Notes: generated from the letters alone by a model not told the origin. 64,000 bases of DNA from Solen grandis (GCA_021229015.1 CM037778.1:11628956-11692955), one strand, 5' to 3'. Shown: positions 47,167 to 59,316, counted from the first letter of the stretch. A program made the numbers and translations.

Positions 47167-49159
47167 GTATTATTATTTTTTAAATTTTATATTGCTCTCT
47201 CTCTCTCTCACTCAACGTATGCGTCGACGATTTAAACTTGAAACTTAATCAGTGACAAATAGCTCATTGTCCCTTGCCTGGAAGCTGCTCGTTCACAGAT
47301 GAACGGTAGAAATAATAATAATCAAAGCGCTGAAGGCACTGAGGTTGTGTATATCTCAAATGCAAGAGAGTTTGAAGAACTGTAGATATGCAGGGTAACT
47401 TAATTTTTGCCAGATACCAAACTCATATTAAAATAATGAACGATTGTTGTTTTAGATTTGTTTCCTTTCGATTTAGATGTAAATTTGATATAAATCTTAT
47501 AAGCTGTAGGCTATGATATGTACAATTCGTTTGCTATTAATGTATCAAATATGACGCTTTGATCCTTGTTCTTGATGTTAATATTGTGTTTCTGCTCAGA
47601 GATTTGAAATATTTTCAATGGTATGTAAGTAGACAATTCCTCTTCCATTCCCATCATCACGTTTTACATCATTTTCATCATTACCATCATCATCTGCATA
47701 AATATGAAAAGTGATTTCTATTGAGAACTTAAGACTTGTATTTATTTTGTTTGTTTGTTGTTATTATGTTTTCTTTTATCACCATTGTACATAATATTGA
47801 TGTTTTATTTCAAAAGGCCTCGTGTAAAGAAGTTATACTTACAATGTTTGTAAACTTACTGAGCTACCTTCTATAAATAAGCCGTTCCCGGAGGCCGAGT
47901 GGTTAGAGCGCCAGCCTCGGGTGCGGGATGTCGTGGGTTCGATCCCCGGCCGCGACATACCAAAGTCGAAAAAAATGGTACTGTTATAGCTAACTTGTGT
48001 CCCTTGCTTGGCGCTCAGCATATAAGGGTATTTGCAGGAATGGTTGGCCCGGTGTCAAGATAATGTGACTGGGTGTGGTATCATGTCACATACTGCAGTG
48101 TGGCAGCACTATATCTGTCTCATGTAGACATCGTCTCCAAATGAATGAAATACTGTCTGTGGGACGTTAAACCCAACAAACAAACAAACGAACTTCAATA
48201 AATAAAGATTTTATCATTATTATTATTATTATAGAAATAGGCAGAGTAATAGTGGCGATGTGTTAATTGTTAACAGTCCGTTGAAACAAATGGTGCGTTC
48301 GTCTTTCATTTCTTGTAATGACCTTGTTAACGCAAAATAAAAACTTTTTTTAAAGTTTTTTTTTGGGGGGGTGGGGGGGTCAATTTCTTGAAAATTTGAT
48401 CCCAGTTCATTAAATTTACTTTGATAAACAAAAGAAATGCGACAATACTGTTCTCTTTCAATTTCTATTAAATTACCAGAGTATTATCTTACAGGAAATA
48501 GATATGAAAGTGTTTTACATGCTAGAATATTAAATAATTGTAGTAATCTTAATGAAGATTTATTTAACAACCACTTGAGACACAATCCCTTTTGTTCTTG
48601 CAATGATGGTATTGAAAATGCAAATCACTACTTTTTTACATGTGAAAAGTATCAAGAATATCGCTATGAACTATTTAATCAAACTAGAGAATTCCATCCT
48701 TTAAACATTCATAAACTACTTTTTGGTGACAATAATATTACTGATGATCAAAACAAAATTATTTTTAAAGCTGTTCATAAGTTCATAAGTAAATCAAAAA
48801 GATTTTGACACGTTTATTTGTTAAATTACAGTCATCCTATTGTTTTTTATGTTTAATTATTTATGCCTGTGGCTCTCTCTCTCTCTCTCTCTCTCTTGTT
48901 CCATTTTCTCAATTTTCACTCTTCATTTCCTTTCTTTCTTTGTTTCCTTCCATCTCAATTTATTTTTGTTTACTCTCTACTTTCTAGTTTCATTTCCTTT
49001 CCAATTATACTCTGTTAAAAAATAACCAAGCAACGTATATAAAAATGTCTCATAATATTGTAATGTTGTATGCCATTACCTTTTATGTACAAACTTTGTT
49101 ATTCATGTTATAAGGGGAGGGCATTATCTAAGTTGGTAGAACTTGTACACCAACCCTTT

Positions 49160-49225
<66 letters not shown>

Positions 49226-50963
49226 AGAAATAAAATAATATTAAACTAAACTACTGTTCTCTCAGCGCTTTGGTTTGGACTCTCAGTAGCAATATATAGT
49301 CTCTATTTATAGGTGCAAATATCAGTGGCTTGCTCCTATAATGCAACTTCGGATAGCAGATATACAGGTATCGGCCATTCTATTATATAGTGCATAAAAT
49401 ACCCTTGAAGGAATCTGAGGTCGTAAGCTTGATGTGACTATTAGTATGTTACACGGATTTGTATAGGAATTTAAGCTTTCTGACACCACTAAATGACGAA
49501 AACCTGCACGTCCACAATCCAAATTTACCTTCGAGCCACCTTTGCATAGAAATTATATTCCTCCGCATGGTAAAGTGACAGTCACGCAACATCGTAGAGA
49601 AATAACTTTTCTCTGCTTTTATGCCACACACAATTATTGTGTCCCTTAGATATTTTTTTTTACTCAAAATTGAGTTTTCAACACTTTAGATGAGTCTCAG
49701 CACTCCTGTGTTGTATAATTTTGTTCAGTCGTTCGATCATTCATACTAAATTGAGAGGTTATTCGGTTTTCAATGAAATGAAACGGATGCTCAGAATGTA
49801 GGAACTATAGTTGTGAGTGACTAGTCACACACATCTGAAACATCTATTCCCCCGTGAAATCTTTGTTTTCTGACAAATAAATTCGGCAAGTGTATGTCAC
49901 ATTAGTTTTAATGAATTCATCTACGTGGAAACGTCTTTATTTAGTAGTATTATGTCTTAATTATTACATTTCTTTCCAAGGTCCTATAGGCTTTCGTACA
50001 AAAGTGTATCAACATGTGTGTTATCTGTTTATAAGAACGATTCCTACTGATGATAGTATAGTGTCATTCACGGTTTTGTTTTACCACTATTTAACTTTAA
50101 TACATATACGTAAAACACATATGAAAAAAATCATATTTAGATGACAATTTGTTGAATGATTAAGTCTTTTTAGGCAATTAACATTAGTGTACATTTAGCA
50201 AGTATAATTCAATTTAAATATCTTGTGTTAGAAGTTGCGCAGAAACCAATACCAAATTTCACGTGTGTCTGCTTCTTGTTCCAGTTTACGGATATTTACA
50301 CAAAGAAATTCAAAGAGCTCATTGATAAAGAAGAACATTCAACTGTCATAAACTGGTACGTACAAACAGGCAACGACAACAGTATGATCGCCGAAAACTC
50401 TCAGATGTTGAACGAACTACTGTTGTCATATCACGAGGGATTGGAGAAGAGTGTTCAAGACCGGGACAAATTGGTAGACCGCTTAGAACAGGCACAGGCG
50501 ACTGTAAATAGAATCGAGGAACACGTCAGGCAACAAGCAAAGATGAATCAGGTACAGAACGTTTTCTATCTGCCTATAGTGCTAGCTGAACCTGTCGTCA
50601 GTTAAGAATACGTGCATAGGGTTCAAACTGGTGGTCCACTGGTGTTGTTAATTGACCACGGATCTAAAGGTTGGCAGATTGATATAGGCATTGCCTAGAG
50701 GAACTTGAATAAAAGCTCGACTTAAAAGAAATATATGTATAAACATTTTAGAAACCGAGAAAGAATCCATCTTTATCCTGTTTAAAGCGGTCAACCTTTC
50801 TTTAGCAGTGATATTTTGCTTCCAGACTCCCCTTATCGTAGACAATCACATTGAAATTTACATAGTACAAAGTGTAAGTGGAAACTTTTTTTATCTACCA
50901 ACAAAGAAATTGCACATACCAACGTATTTTTCAGTTGATTCTACCGGCGCATTTGAGAACTAG

Positions 50964-51002
<39 letters not shown>

Positions 51003-52458
51003 TTTGTAACCCTCAACTTGTGAGGTAGAAATCTCGTACCTCGGTTTGTATATTTCGATGTTTTCATCAGGGTAAGGATATGGGTTATGGTAAGGGCTAT
51101 TTTTTGTAAATTTTTTTGCATACATACATAAAACATACCGAAGTATACATCTGTAAAATGTGCCCCCTATAACGTTTTACATATAGATCGACACAATCCA
51201 ACCAACCCACTGACTCAACCAATCAATCCAATGTTGAAGTAAGCGAACAATTGTTTACAATAAGATGTTAGAGCGGTTTATATCAATTCTTGTAAAGAAG
51301 AGCGTTTTTTTATTATATATTTAAAATGATGAGATAATTAAACAGCTTGCGGGATTTTTTTCTTACTTTTTAGGAGATGGTGGAGTGTTTGAAGGAGATG
51401 AAGGCAAAGGCCTCAGACAGAAGCCTGGACATTGACTATACAATAAGCCTGGCCAACCCCCGCCTGGTGGAGGACTTCGTGGAGGCCCTGCGCTCCCTCC
51501 CTGACCTCCCTTCAGCAGATCATACATTCAACAGTCTCCCAGACAAGGCCAAGGTTGGCGTAATGAGGTTCATGAATAAGTATTGCAAAAATGGTAAGGA
51601 TGGTCTCCCTTTGCTGATGACGTCAGAGTGCTGTTATTAATAATTATTATTTGTCCGCTATTTCCACCATGTTTTTATAAATTTAAACAACCGGCTCTTT
51701 GTACAACCAATACGGCAAATGTGCCCTTCGTAAGATGGTTTTCAAACCATTTATCGGTATTTTTTTATCGAATTTGCTATTCCGTTTCTGATCTATTTTA
51801 ATAGGACGTACAATCACACTAGAGTCCTTCAGTCGAGAGCTGGGCTTGACAGGGGAGGTAACAGACAAGGACAGACATCAGCGTCCTCTACAAGAAGACG
51901 ACTGCGCATGCCTGCTTGTCCGCTGGGTACACGTGTCCCCAGATAATGACGCCAACGCTTTAGTTGACCTATTCCCGAGAATAAAACATCACGGAATAGG
52001 TATTTATTATTATTATTATTAATATTATTACCATTAGCATCATTGTTACATGGTGATATTTATTTTTAATGATACATCATTTCCAGTAGTTGTCCCACCT
52101 TAACTTGAACAAGATTTACATACTTTTAAGACTACAGAAAACTAAACAAATGTTAATGAGAGAAATAGACAAAATCATAACAGTGATGTACGAATAATAG
52201 AACATTCTGACTATGGAAAACAGCTTCTATACGTGTTTGTGATAAAAACATATACGAGAACTTAAACCCATTTTTACGCACATTTCAGTCCGTGGTCTCA
52301 ACGGATTTGAACGAAGCATTGGCAGCATATTCCAATTTGAAAACCAGACAGAACTTGTCCGAGAGGTGAAGGACACGATACACAGCGGCTTGGCTGGCAT
52401 ACACGATAAAATCGCCAGTGAACATGGTCAAACGCGCCAGCTCATAAAAAACAACTAA
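46816..52458 (+). CDS. Uncharacterised coiled-coil protein, 5 exons, about 400 aa
   Basis: Exons 46816-47166, 50285-50551, 51374-51593, 51805-51999 and 52289-52458 join in frame with GT-AG introns (phases 0, 0, 1, 1). Residues 1-117 are Ser/Arg-rich (SRGAGSRSRRGS) and then form a charged helix. Residues 118-206 continue as coiled coil (SYHEGLEKSVQDRDKL, RLEQAQATVNRIEEHVRQQ). Residues 207-344 look globular (DYTISLANPRLVEDFVEALR, DDCACLLVRWVHVSP). The last 56 form a charged helix ending QLIKNN. There is no signal peptide or membrane helix, so it is probably intracellular. I do not recognise the family. That the frame stays open across all five exons, while related copies at 24280 and 34825 are decayed, supports this as the working copy. 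Self-association through the coiled coil is an inference. Confidence 0.88.
47311..47385 (+). pseudogene. Exon-2-like remnant inside intron 1
   Basis: AATCAAAGCGCTGAAGGCAC and the following GAGGTTGTGTATATCTC match 24370-24440 of the upstream copy almost base for base, ending in EEL and TAG. No acceptor is seen before it. It suggests that the ancestral locus had an extra exon here that is now lost. Confidence 0.7.
47881..48190 (+). mobile_element. SINE family 1, full length
   Basis: The complete tRNA-like head has box A GGCCGAGTGGTTAGAGCGCC and box B GGTTCGATCCCC. The body follows with TTGCTTGGCGCTCAGCATAT and TGACTGGGTGTGGTATCATG, then the tail ACGTTAAACCCAACAAACAA. Imperfect flanks CTTCTATAAATAAG and CTTCAATAAATAAAG look like an aged target duplication. 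It lies in intron 1 of the coiled-coil gene. Confidence 0.92.
48873..48896. repeat. (CT)n microsatellite
   Basis: Twelve CT units in the 3' part of the truncated LINE. Confidence 0.95.
49165..49221. repeat. (AT)n microsatellite
   Basis: About 28 uninterrupted AT units in the LINE tail. Confidence 0.95.
50285..50551 (+). CDS. Coiled-coil gene exon 2
   Basis: Follows TTGTTCCAG and ends CAG before GTACAG, phase 0 on both sides. It encodes FTDIYTKKFKELIDKEEHST through a long coiled coil to RQQAKMNQ. It is the exon with related pieces at 24280, 25145 and 47311. Confidence 0.88.
50966..50999. repeat. (CT)n microsatellite
   Basis: Seventeen CT units in intron 2 of the coiled-coil gene. Confidence 0.95.
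51374..51593 (+). CDS. Coiled-coil gene exon 3
   Basis: Follows TTTTTAG and ends AATG before GTAAGG (phase 1). It encodes EMVECLKEMKAKASDRSLDI and FVEALRSLPDLPS, with a conserved-looking MRFMNKYCKN at the end. Confidence 0.88.
51805..51999 (+). CDS. Coiled-coil gene exon 4
   Basis: Follows TTTTAATAG and ends ATAG before GTATTT. It encodes ITLESFSRELGLTGEVTDKD and DDCACLLVRWVHVSPDNDAN. This is the exon best preserved in the pseudogene copy at 35306-35494. Confidence 0.88.
52289..52458 (+). CDS. Coiled-coil gene exon 5 with stop
   Basis: Follows CATTTCAG and starts RGLNGFERSIGSIFQFENQ, ending GQTRQLIKNN and TAA at 52456-52458. The copy of this exon at 35850 is where the 2.5-kb TIR element inserted. 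Confidence 0.88.
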
Positions 52459-52559
52459 AACAGTGAAAATGATTTTTTTATAAATAATTTGAAACAGAGT
52501 TGAATGAACGAAAACCAGCAATAGTGAGAACAAAAGTGCAGAATATAAATTGCGTATTA

Positions 52560-52671
52560 TTGTTTGTTTTATTGGGTTGAACGTCCCGCCGACAGTATTT
52601 CAGTCATTTGGAGAATATGTCTGCGAGACCGATATTGTGCCGCCATACTGCAGTATCACGCCGTAGACATG
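52560..52671 (-). mobile_element. SINE family 1, 3' part, split by a LINE
   Basis: It runs from the tail GGGTTGAACGTCCCGCC to CACGCCGTAGACATG and then stops. The sequence expected next (TGGCATGATACC) is found at 54529, beyond the LINE. Confidence 0.88.
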
Positions 52672-54528
52672 CATATGATTATATAAATAGAGATTTACTC
52701 TGGAAAAAAACTATTTGATACTGGTATAAAGGGTAAAATGTTATCTGCTGTGAAATCCTTATATAATTCTGTATATTCATGTGTTAGGGTTAATTCCAAA
52801 CATACAGACTGGTTTACGGTAAGTCAGGATTACGACAGGGTTGTATATTATCTCCCCTTTTATCTAATTTGCATATTAATGAGCTAGCGATATACCTGAA
52901 ATAATTTGATATTTGTGTTGATTATGGATCTGATAGAAAATGTATATTACTATATGCAGATGATATTGTGTTATTGGCAAAAGATGAAAAAGATTTACAA
53001 TGTCTACGAAATGCTCTATATAACTGCTGTAGTACCAATGTTATGTATATTAATAGTAGTAAAAGTCAAATTGTACATTTTAGACCTTTATCAATTAGTA
53101 AAACGTCCGCTGTTTTTAAATGTGGAGGTCATACCATAATTATTGTGGATAAATATATGTTTCTAGGACTAATGCTACAAGAAAACTTAGATAATGTTAC
53201 TGCAAAGATTGTAGCTCAAAGTGCTTGTCGGGCTCTTGGTTTTCTTATTGCTAAATGTAAATTGGCTGATGGGTTTCCCTTTAATGTTTTTACTCATTTA
53301 TATAATTCTATATTGTGGCCTGTTATCAGTTATGGCTCAGCTATTTCGGGCTACCGTTCTTACTCGTGTATTAATGCAGTACAGTATCATGCTATGCGCT
53401 CTTCTTAGGTGTCGGCAGGTATACGCCGAATGTTGCAGTTTCGGGTGAAATGGATGGGTGCCCCCAGAAATCAGACAATGGAAATCCATTTCTATTTATT
53501 TGGCTAGACTGTCCAATATGCTTGATAGCAGAGTTAATAAACGGGTTGCGCTTTGTGCTGCATCTGTCTGCAAGTAGGTCGTGTAAAAACTGGTTTTACT
53601 ACGTTAATTCTATGCTAACAAAATGTGATGCACAGCAATATTGTGATATTTGTTATTCTATTCCGAAGCATTCTTTGGTAAATATTGTTACAACCAAACT
53701 TCAAGAAAAATATGTTTCAGACTGGTTAGAATCTTTGAATAGTGTTACAGGCCCGTCTGGTCGTGGTATCATTAAGCTACGTACTTATCGTCTATTTAAA
53801 ACAATATACGAGACAATTATACAACCACGACATCGCGCTGCATTTAACAAATTCCGCTGTGGTGTCGCTCCTTTACGTATAGAAACTGGGCGTTGCGAGG
53901 GTGTGTGTGTATCGGAACGAAAATATCCGTTCAGTGACAATATTGAAGATGAAAGCCATGTTCTTCTTGATTGCTTCATGTACGATGATTTGCGAGAAAC
54001 ATTATTTGAGAAGGCAAAATCTATAGATAATACATTTGTAAGAATGTCTAAAGCTGAACAACTAGAATTTCTGTTCACTAAAAATGAAATGATACGTAAT
54101 TGTGCCAAAACCTGGTTTAGTATTTCGCAACGTCGTCTTTTATTTATCTGTAAATAAGACCAATGTTTATATATACATAATAAACTGTTATGTTGTTTTA
54201 GGTAATCATTGCTAATCAGTCCATTCTAGATTAGATTTTGGATGACATTTGTTGGCTTGAAATTTGTTTAAAATACGCATTAAGGCTACTTTAAATTTTT
54301 CGGATGTTTCAGTATATTATGCATCCCTTTAATGTGTGATTAGCGATGGTCACCTAACTTTTAACAGTATAATACATTGAGTGTTTTATATATGTTTATA
54401 ATGTTTTAGTCATTATGTCTCTTGAAATTCTTAAATAGAATGGTTGTATACATGTTTTATAATAGTTTGCACATATGTATATATTTGTATGTATACAAAG
54501 AGACAAAAATAAAGTTGGAATATATATG
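52672..54528 (+). mobile_element. 5'-truncated LINE inserted in a SINE
   Basis: It begins inside the reverse transcriptase (YDYINRDLLWKKLFDTG) and continues with KSGLRQGCILSPLLSNL and the catalytic LLYADDIVLLAKDEKD (YADD codons 52953-52964). Then come FLGLMLQENLD, GVGRYTPNVAVSGEM and a terminal region with SERKYPFSDNIEDESHVLLD. The last 235 codons (53450-54157) are one open frame. Frameshifts near 52818 and 53410, and a stop near 52900, kill it. The 3' end is AGACAAAAATAAAGTTGGAA. Confidence 0.92.
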
Positions 54529-54605
54529 TGGCATGATACCACACCCAGTCACATTATCTTGACACCGGACTAACCATACATGGGACCACCTTTATATAAT
54601 TAAGT
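54529..54605 (-). mobile_element. SINE family 1, 5' part, beyond the LINE
   Basis: TGGCATGATACCACACCCAG and TTGACACCGGAC continue the SINE interrupted at 52671. The head is diverged and fades near 54605. Confidence 0.85.
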
Positions 54606-54619
54606 GAGGAAACATTGTG

Positions 54620-57440
54620 CTTTAAGGGCATAGAACCAGATGATCATAAATCACATAATTAGATTAAGACAGGGCTGATCCAACGTTACCCTCTATCTAA
54701 AATCTTGAAAAAAACACACTGTTTTTGTTTTATAAAATTATACAATTTACTTAGTGATCTGTTTTATTTCAAAATCATTATCAGATATCGCGGCCTGTAA
54801 TTGTGGATAACATACATTTCAGTCTATGGAGAGATTGCAACTATTTCATAATTTGATAATTTATCGTCCTTTGGATTTACAGTTTATATGTTTTGGCTCA
54901 GTAAAGGAACATTCTGTTCAAAATCATATACTTGTATACAATTCCGAATATTTAAACAAAAGGATTTAAGTTGGTGTTATCTAATAACATGATCAGAGTA
55001 TCATACCAACTTTGTATATCTTTTTTAATTCATTCATTTGTATTTTTGTTCATTGTTGTTTTTTATCATTTTTTTTTACCTTTTCCGACATTTAACAATG
55101 TAATTATGCCAAATATAGATCTCATCTTGTTAAGTTTATCAGTTTGATATTTGAAAAACGTAGATTTACTAATTTACTGTGTCTTTTTACATTATTTCCT
55201 AAGCCTTTTTTGTAGCAAGAAACAAGAGTATATGTATAACAAAATTTCGCTGTATGCAAACATTTATAACGAAATTTTCTTTATGAGGATAAGACGAAAT
55301 TTGGATAAGACGAAATGATTTACAAGGGCCCCATGATTTCAATATAAGTGAGCATTGCTGTATTCGCGATACTGTAGTACAAGTATAACCGGATAATACA
55401 TGTTTCTTTCTTTTTTTTTAGATCAATTTCCACCCCCCACCCCTCTCTCTCTCTCCTTTCTCTTCTGCCTATTTTTCTTTTTCACACACCAGCTGAAAAT
55501 CTGATTATGTTTTGCTTTTTACACGTGTTACTTATCATCTGTGAATTGAAAATAAAGGATATTGAATTGAAATACCATATGCTTTTTATTTCGTATTATG
55601 TTTAGACATCGAAACTGTGCAAGTATTTCTAAGGAAATGATCGATACTAATGAACTTGTGGCCAGACCATTTTGCCTATTTTGAAAATCTTTTCTATATG
55701 TTATTTAGTGATTTGCTATGTGTCCTGTTATTTGTCCGAGGGGCAGTTGTATTGCCAATCCAGCCAGTACGACTGTACCGAGGACAAACAACAGGGCAAA
55801 TATCAAGTCACTTACTAGTATTTAATGACAATTTTATTACATAACTCTTGAGCCGTTCAAATTGCAGGAAAAGCAGGGCCAATAAATAATATCACTTTCG
55901 GCCCCGGTCCGACAGTGATATTTTTATTCGCCCGCTTATTGAGATCGTCAATGTATTATTGAAAAGGCCTCTTAAAATGTTATAAGACTCATAAATAATA
56001 GTTATGTAATAAAATTATCATTAACATGTTTATACGGTTATATTTACACAAACCTGTCTTATTCACAAAGGGTGTCGTCAAAAGCAGGCAGGCATTGTTG
56101 ATTTGCAAAATGACCACATCTTTCACCGTTTTGTATCCCCCGCGCTCAGTAGCGTATCAATGCAATGCGATTGTTAACAACTGGTTAGTAAGGTCATGAT
56201 CTCCTTACATAGGCAGTAATGAAACGACTACCTGCTTGACTTGACTATTTGAGTTTACCGTCGCTTCGACAGTATTTCAGTCATAAAGCGACGTCCAGCT
56301 AATTACAGGCGGAGGAAGACCCCGAATGCACGGAGGCATCCGGGTAGAACCACCGACCTACCGCAAGCCAGCTGGAAGGCTTCCTCACATGAAAATCCGA
56401 AGGACCCTGGCGAGATTCGTATCCCACGCGGTGAGGGGCTGAGTGAGTGCTAAAGTCAACGACTTTACCCTTTCGGCCACGGAGACCCCCAGACTACCTG
56501 CTTGTTTATCATGGAACGAAGAACGAATTCAGTTGACTTACTACGAGAAAGTAGAGTTACAGGAAAACGTGTAATATGCCGTTACAAAACATTTGCCTCT
56601 ATAGAGAAACGCTTGAGTTAGCTATTCAGCATGTAAAGCCTGCCGACAGTCTTTCAGCGCATTGGGTGCTTTGATTAAAATCTATTAGAACATCTTTATT
56701 AAGTTTGAATGATTAGAAGTCATTGTCGTTTATTTTTGTTAACATCTGTCCGTTTATCATTATTCTATTTTCTATGAGGATTGTTGACACCCCCAACCCC
56801 ACCCTCGCGCTCATTTACAGATATCGTGCATAGGTTACCATTATGTACGATATGATTCGCACCATGCAACTTCGAGCCCTGTAAATACAACACTGTCTCT
56901 GATACAATGTGGCAAAACTGGAATGTGGGTTGGTAATTTTGTTTTTGAACGACTGAATAACTATATCAAACATCAAGTATCTCAAAAACACACGCACATA
57001 TACTTACATATGTATCTCTTTTTCAAAGTAGGAATCATAGCAGTCAAGGAACAATATGAAAGTAGTTTCGTCGAGTAAATTCTCCAGATATTTTGCAAAC
57101 GAAAATGTAGCTAACGGGTGACTCAAGTTGTTGTAGCTCTCCAATCAAGAATGTAAGTCTGAAAGAGATATGAAAAATATCTATTACAACTGTGAAATAC
57201 ATGAAATACATGATATGGTCCATATATTTATTTTTCTACATATGCATTTATCAATCCACCCATCAGTTGTACGTCCGTCCGTCCATTCTTCTATCTATGA
57301 CTACTCATCAGTCTATTTTGATTTGATTTCTATCAATTATTAACAAAACTACGTAAGATACATGAAAAAATATCATGTTCTATAACCGTTATCTTAACAA
57401 AAAAAATCGAGGGTAAGAGTTATTCCCCTTTAATCAATAT
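54620..57440. repeat. Old duplicated intergenic segment, right copy
   Basis: Ordered islands match 42690-44360: 54637-54660 with 42713-42736, 57032-57090 with 42984-43045, and 57238-57440 with 44185-44355. The SINE at 56239 was inserted into it. Confidence 0.6.
56239..56491 (-). mobile_element. SINE family 2, full length, with 13-bp duplication
   Basis: GACTACCTGCTTG flanks it at 56226-56238 and 56492-56504. The tRNA-like head is at the right (GGTCTCCGTGGCCGAAAGGG on the minus strand), box B is slightly altered, and the tail at the left ends with GAGTTTACCGTCGC. Confidence 0.95.
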
Positions 57441-57820
57441 TGATTACAACACCGTAATGAATAAGTGAGGAAGCAGCTGAATCTGTTGTAGCGACGATTA
57501 TCAATACATGGACTCATTTAAGGGCATGGACCCTTCCAATTACCCCGAATTACATTTAAGTGTTCTCACATCTTTTTATGCACCCCCCCCCAAAAAAAAC
57601 CCGCCATAATTGGTACCCTTCCACTTTTACATGTATAACAATCTTAACATTCGAGGGTGGGGGGTGGGTTGATAGAGCTGCCTGACAGAGAGATTCATGG
57701 ATTTTGAGAGAACGTCAAAATGCATTTGCTTAACTATATAAACTTAAACTGAAAAAAAAAGATTTTCTTTCTGTCGAATAAAAATAACACTCCACAAGAA
57801 ATTGCAAATGGTTTGCGTGC

Positions 57821-57846
57821 AGAGAGAGAGAGAGAGAGAGAGAGAG
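57821..57846. repeat. (GA)n microsatellite
   Basis: Thirteen GA units, followed at 57896-57929 by a second GA run broken by G11. Confidence 0.95.
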
Positions 57847-57895
57847 TGGCTGGAAGAACAAAAATGACAATGTTTAATCTTATCTATCCCATATT

Positions 57896-57929
57896 AGAGA
57901 GAGAGAGGGGGGGGGGGGAGAGAGAGAGA
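57896..57929. repeat. GA/poly-G compound repeat
   Basis: GA units, a poly-G run and GA units again. Confidence 0.9.
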
Positions 57930-58536
57930 TTATGCAACAATCAATACAATCAAATGTACTGACAACTGTATGCCTATTACCTGTTTGATGGGATGACATA
58001 CATTTATCTTTGGAAAAGATTCGCGCACATATTTATGAATAATAATATGTGACTATGTTAAACAGCTAAACAGCTGTTCTTTAATGACTTGTTACCATCA
58101 GTCGCCACAGACGTCTCGATTTATTGTTATTAAATACAGGTACCTTGTTTCATGTCTTGAGTTTTGTCATTGAAAAACAATTCCACAACAATAGCGATTA
58201 TTTTGACTCATATAATTTTACTGCCCTACCCACGTCAGTGGACAAAACACATCTCCTCATCTACAGTTAACATGGAAACATATTGCATTGATCTGCGTCT
58301 GAGTCACAGATCAGACGGTAACTCCTGGTCAAGTGACTAATAACTAGTGTCAACGCCCTTCCGGTAGGTTTCGGACTCATCCAAATCAAGCAGACGATCT
58401 GTTGCCTTGCTAACGATTAAAAAGAAAGAAAGATATTTCCTCCCTTACAAGTGAATAACAAACCGGCAAATTATGGAATATACATGTTTGTTTGTATATG
58501 GTTATGCAACAACATTAACGATGACAACGACGTCAG

Positions 58537-58582
58537 TGATGATGATGATGGTGGTGATGATGATGATGATGATGATGATGAT
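58537..58582. repeat. (GAT)n microsatellite
   Basis: About 15 GAT units with two substitutions. Confidence 0.95.
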
Positions 58583-58755
58583 CGTGTGAATAACCGAACG
58601 ATAAACTTTTTCCTTTTTAATAATTAGACCTATATAAAGTAAGAGAAAACAAACATCCACATTTAGTATAATTTCGTATGCTTGTTGATTCGACCCTCAT
58701 TTATTTAAATGTTTTACTCATTTTTAATATTTCTGCTTCACTTTTATTCGAACAG

Positions 58756-58892
58756 GTGTGTCATCCGGTTTTAAGCCGTGTGTGAGTCAGATGCATCACA
58801 TCCTTAAGAATCAAACTAAAGTCAAATTTTCCCGGGAAAGTAAGACCGGGATTCCCCGTAATGATCCAAGAGAAGCAAGCCCAAACCTGTAG
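58756..58892 (+). CDS. Possible terminal exon (weak)
   Basis: A pyrimidine-rich tract ending TTCGAACAG is followed by 44 open codons in one frame (SSGFKPCVSQMHHILKNQTK, ending DPREASPNL) and TAG; the other frames have stops. The residue mix looks more like protein than the AT-rich frames around it. No partner exon was found upstream, so this may be chance. The family is not recognised. Confidence 0.25.
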
Positions 58893-59282
58893 AAGCAGCT
58901 CCTCACATTACAATGGAGATATGAGAGCCAGCCGCCTGGTGGCGTAATGATACATGCTCTGGTGATTCCAACCAGGGTGTAATGTTGCATGACGTCATCG
59001 AGATGAGCGCGCGTATTTCATCCGGAACAATCAAACAATCAAAGCCTAAATTAACTAATAATATATATCATTTAAAAAAAAATAGTAAAAGTGTAACAGT
59101 AGGACCCATAGTGAACTATCCAGATATATATAACTCATTTCAAAGTTGACATATAAATCATAAAGTTAAGGCAAGACCAAGTTAGCATTTTGTTTATCTA
59201 TTTTTTGCGTTGTTTATTTTATTTTAACATATTATCATATATATGTGAACAGAAACAACAAGCGAAACTGGATAATGAAAAA

Positions 59283-59316
59283 AGAGAGTGAGAGAGAGAG
59301 AAGAGAGAGAGAGAGA
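59283..59316. repeat. (GA)n microsatellite, imperfect
   Basis: GA units with two interruptions, followed by a G-rich stretch. Confidence 0.9.

Larger units (their letters stand above)
48457..49252 (+). mobile_element. 5'-truncated LINE with 10-bp duplication
   Basis: It encodes the end of a non-LTR retrotransposon protein, with a terminal Cys/His motif (PFCSCNDGIENANHYFFTC). An AT-rich 3' tail follows, with an AT microsatellite at 49165-49221. ACTGTTCTCT flanks it at 48447-48456 and 49253-49262. The related locus near 24495 has the unoccupied site, one CTGTTCTCTCAG, which fixes the borders. The coding part up to the stop at 48808 is uninterrupted, so the insertion is young. Confidence 0.92.

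Noticed and set aside
47881..47960. tRNA gene with good A and B boxes
   Set aside because: It continues into a SINE body and tail repeated elsewhere in the window.
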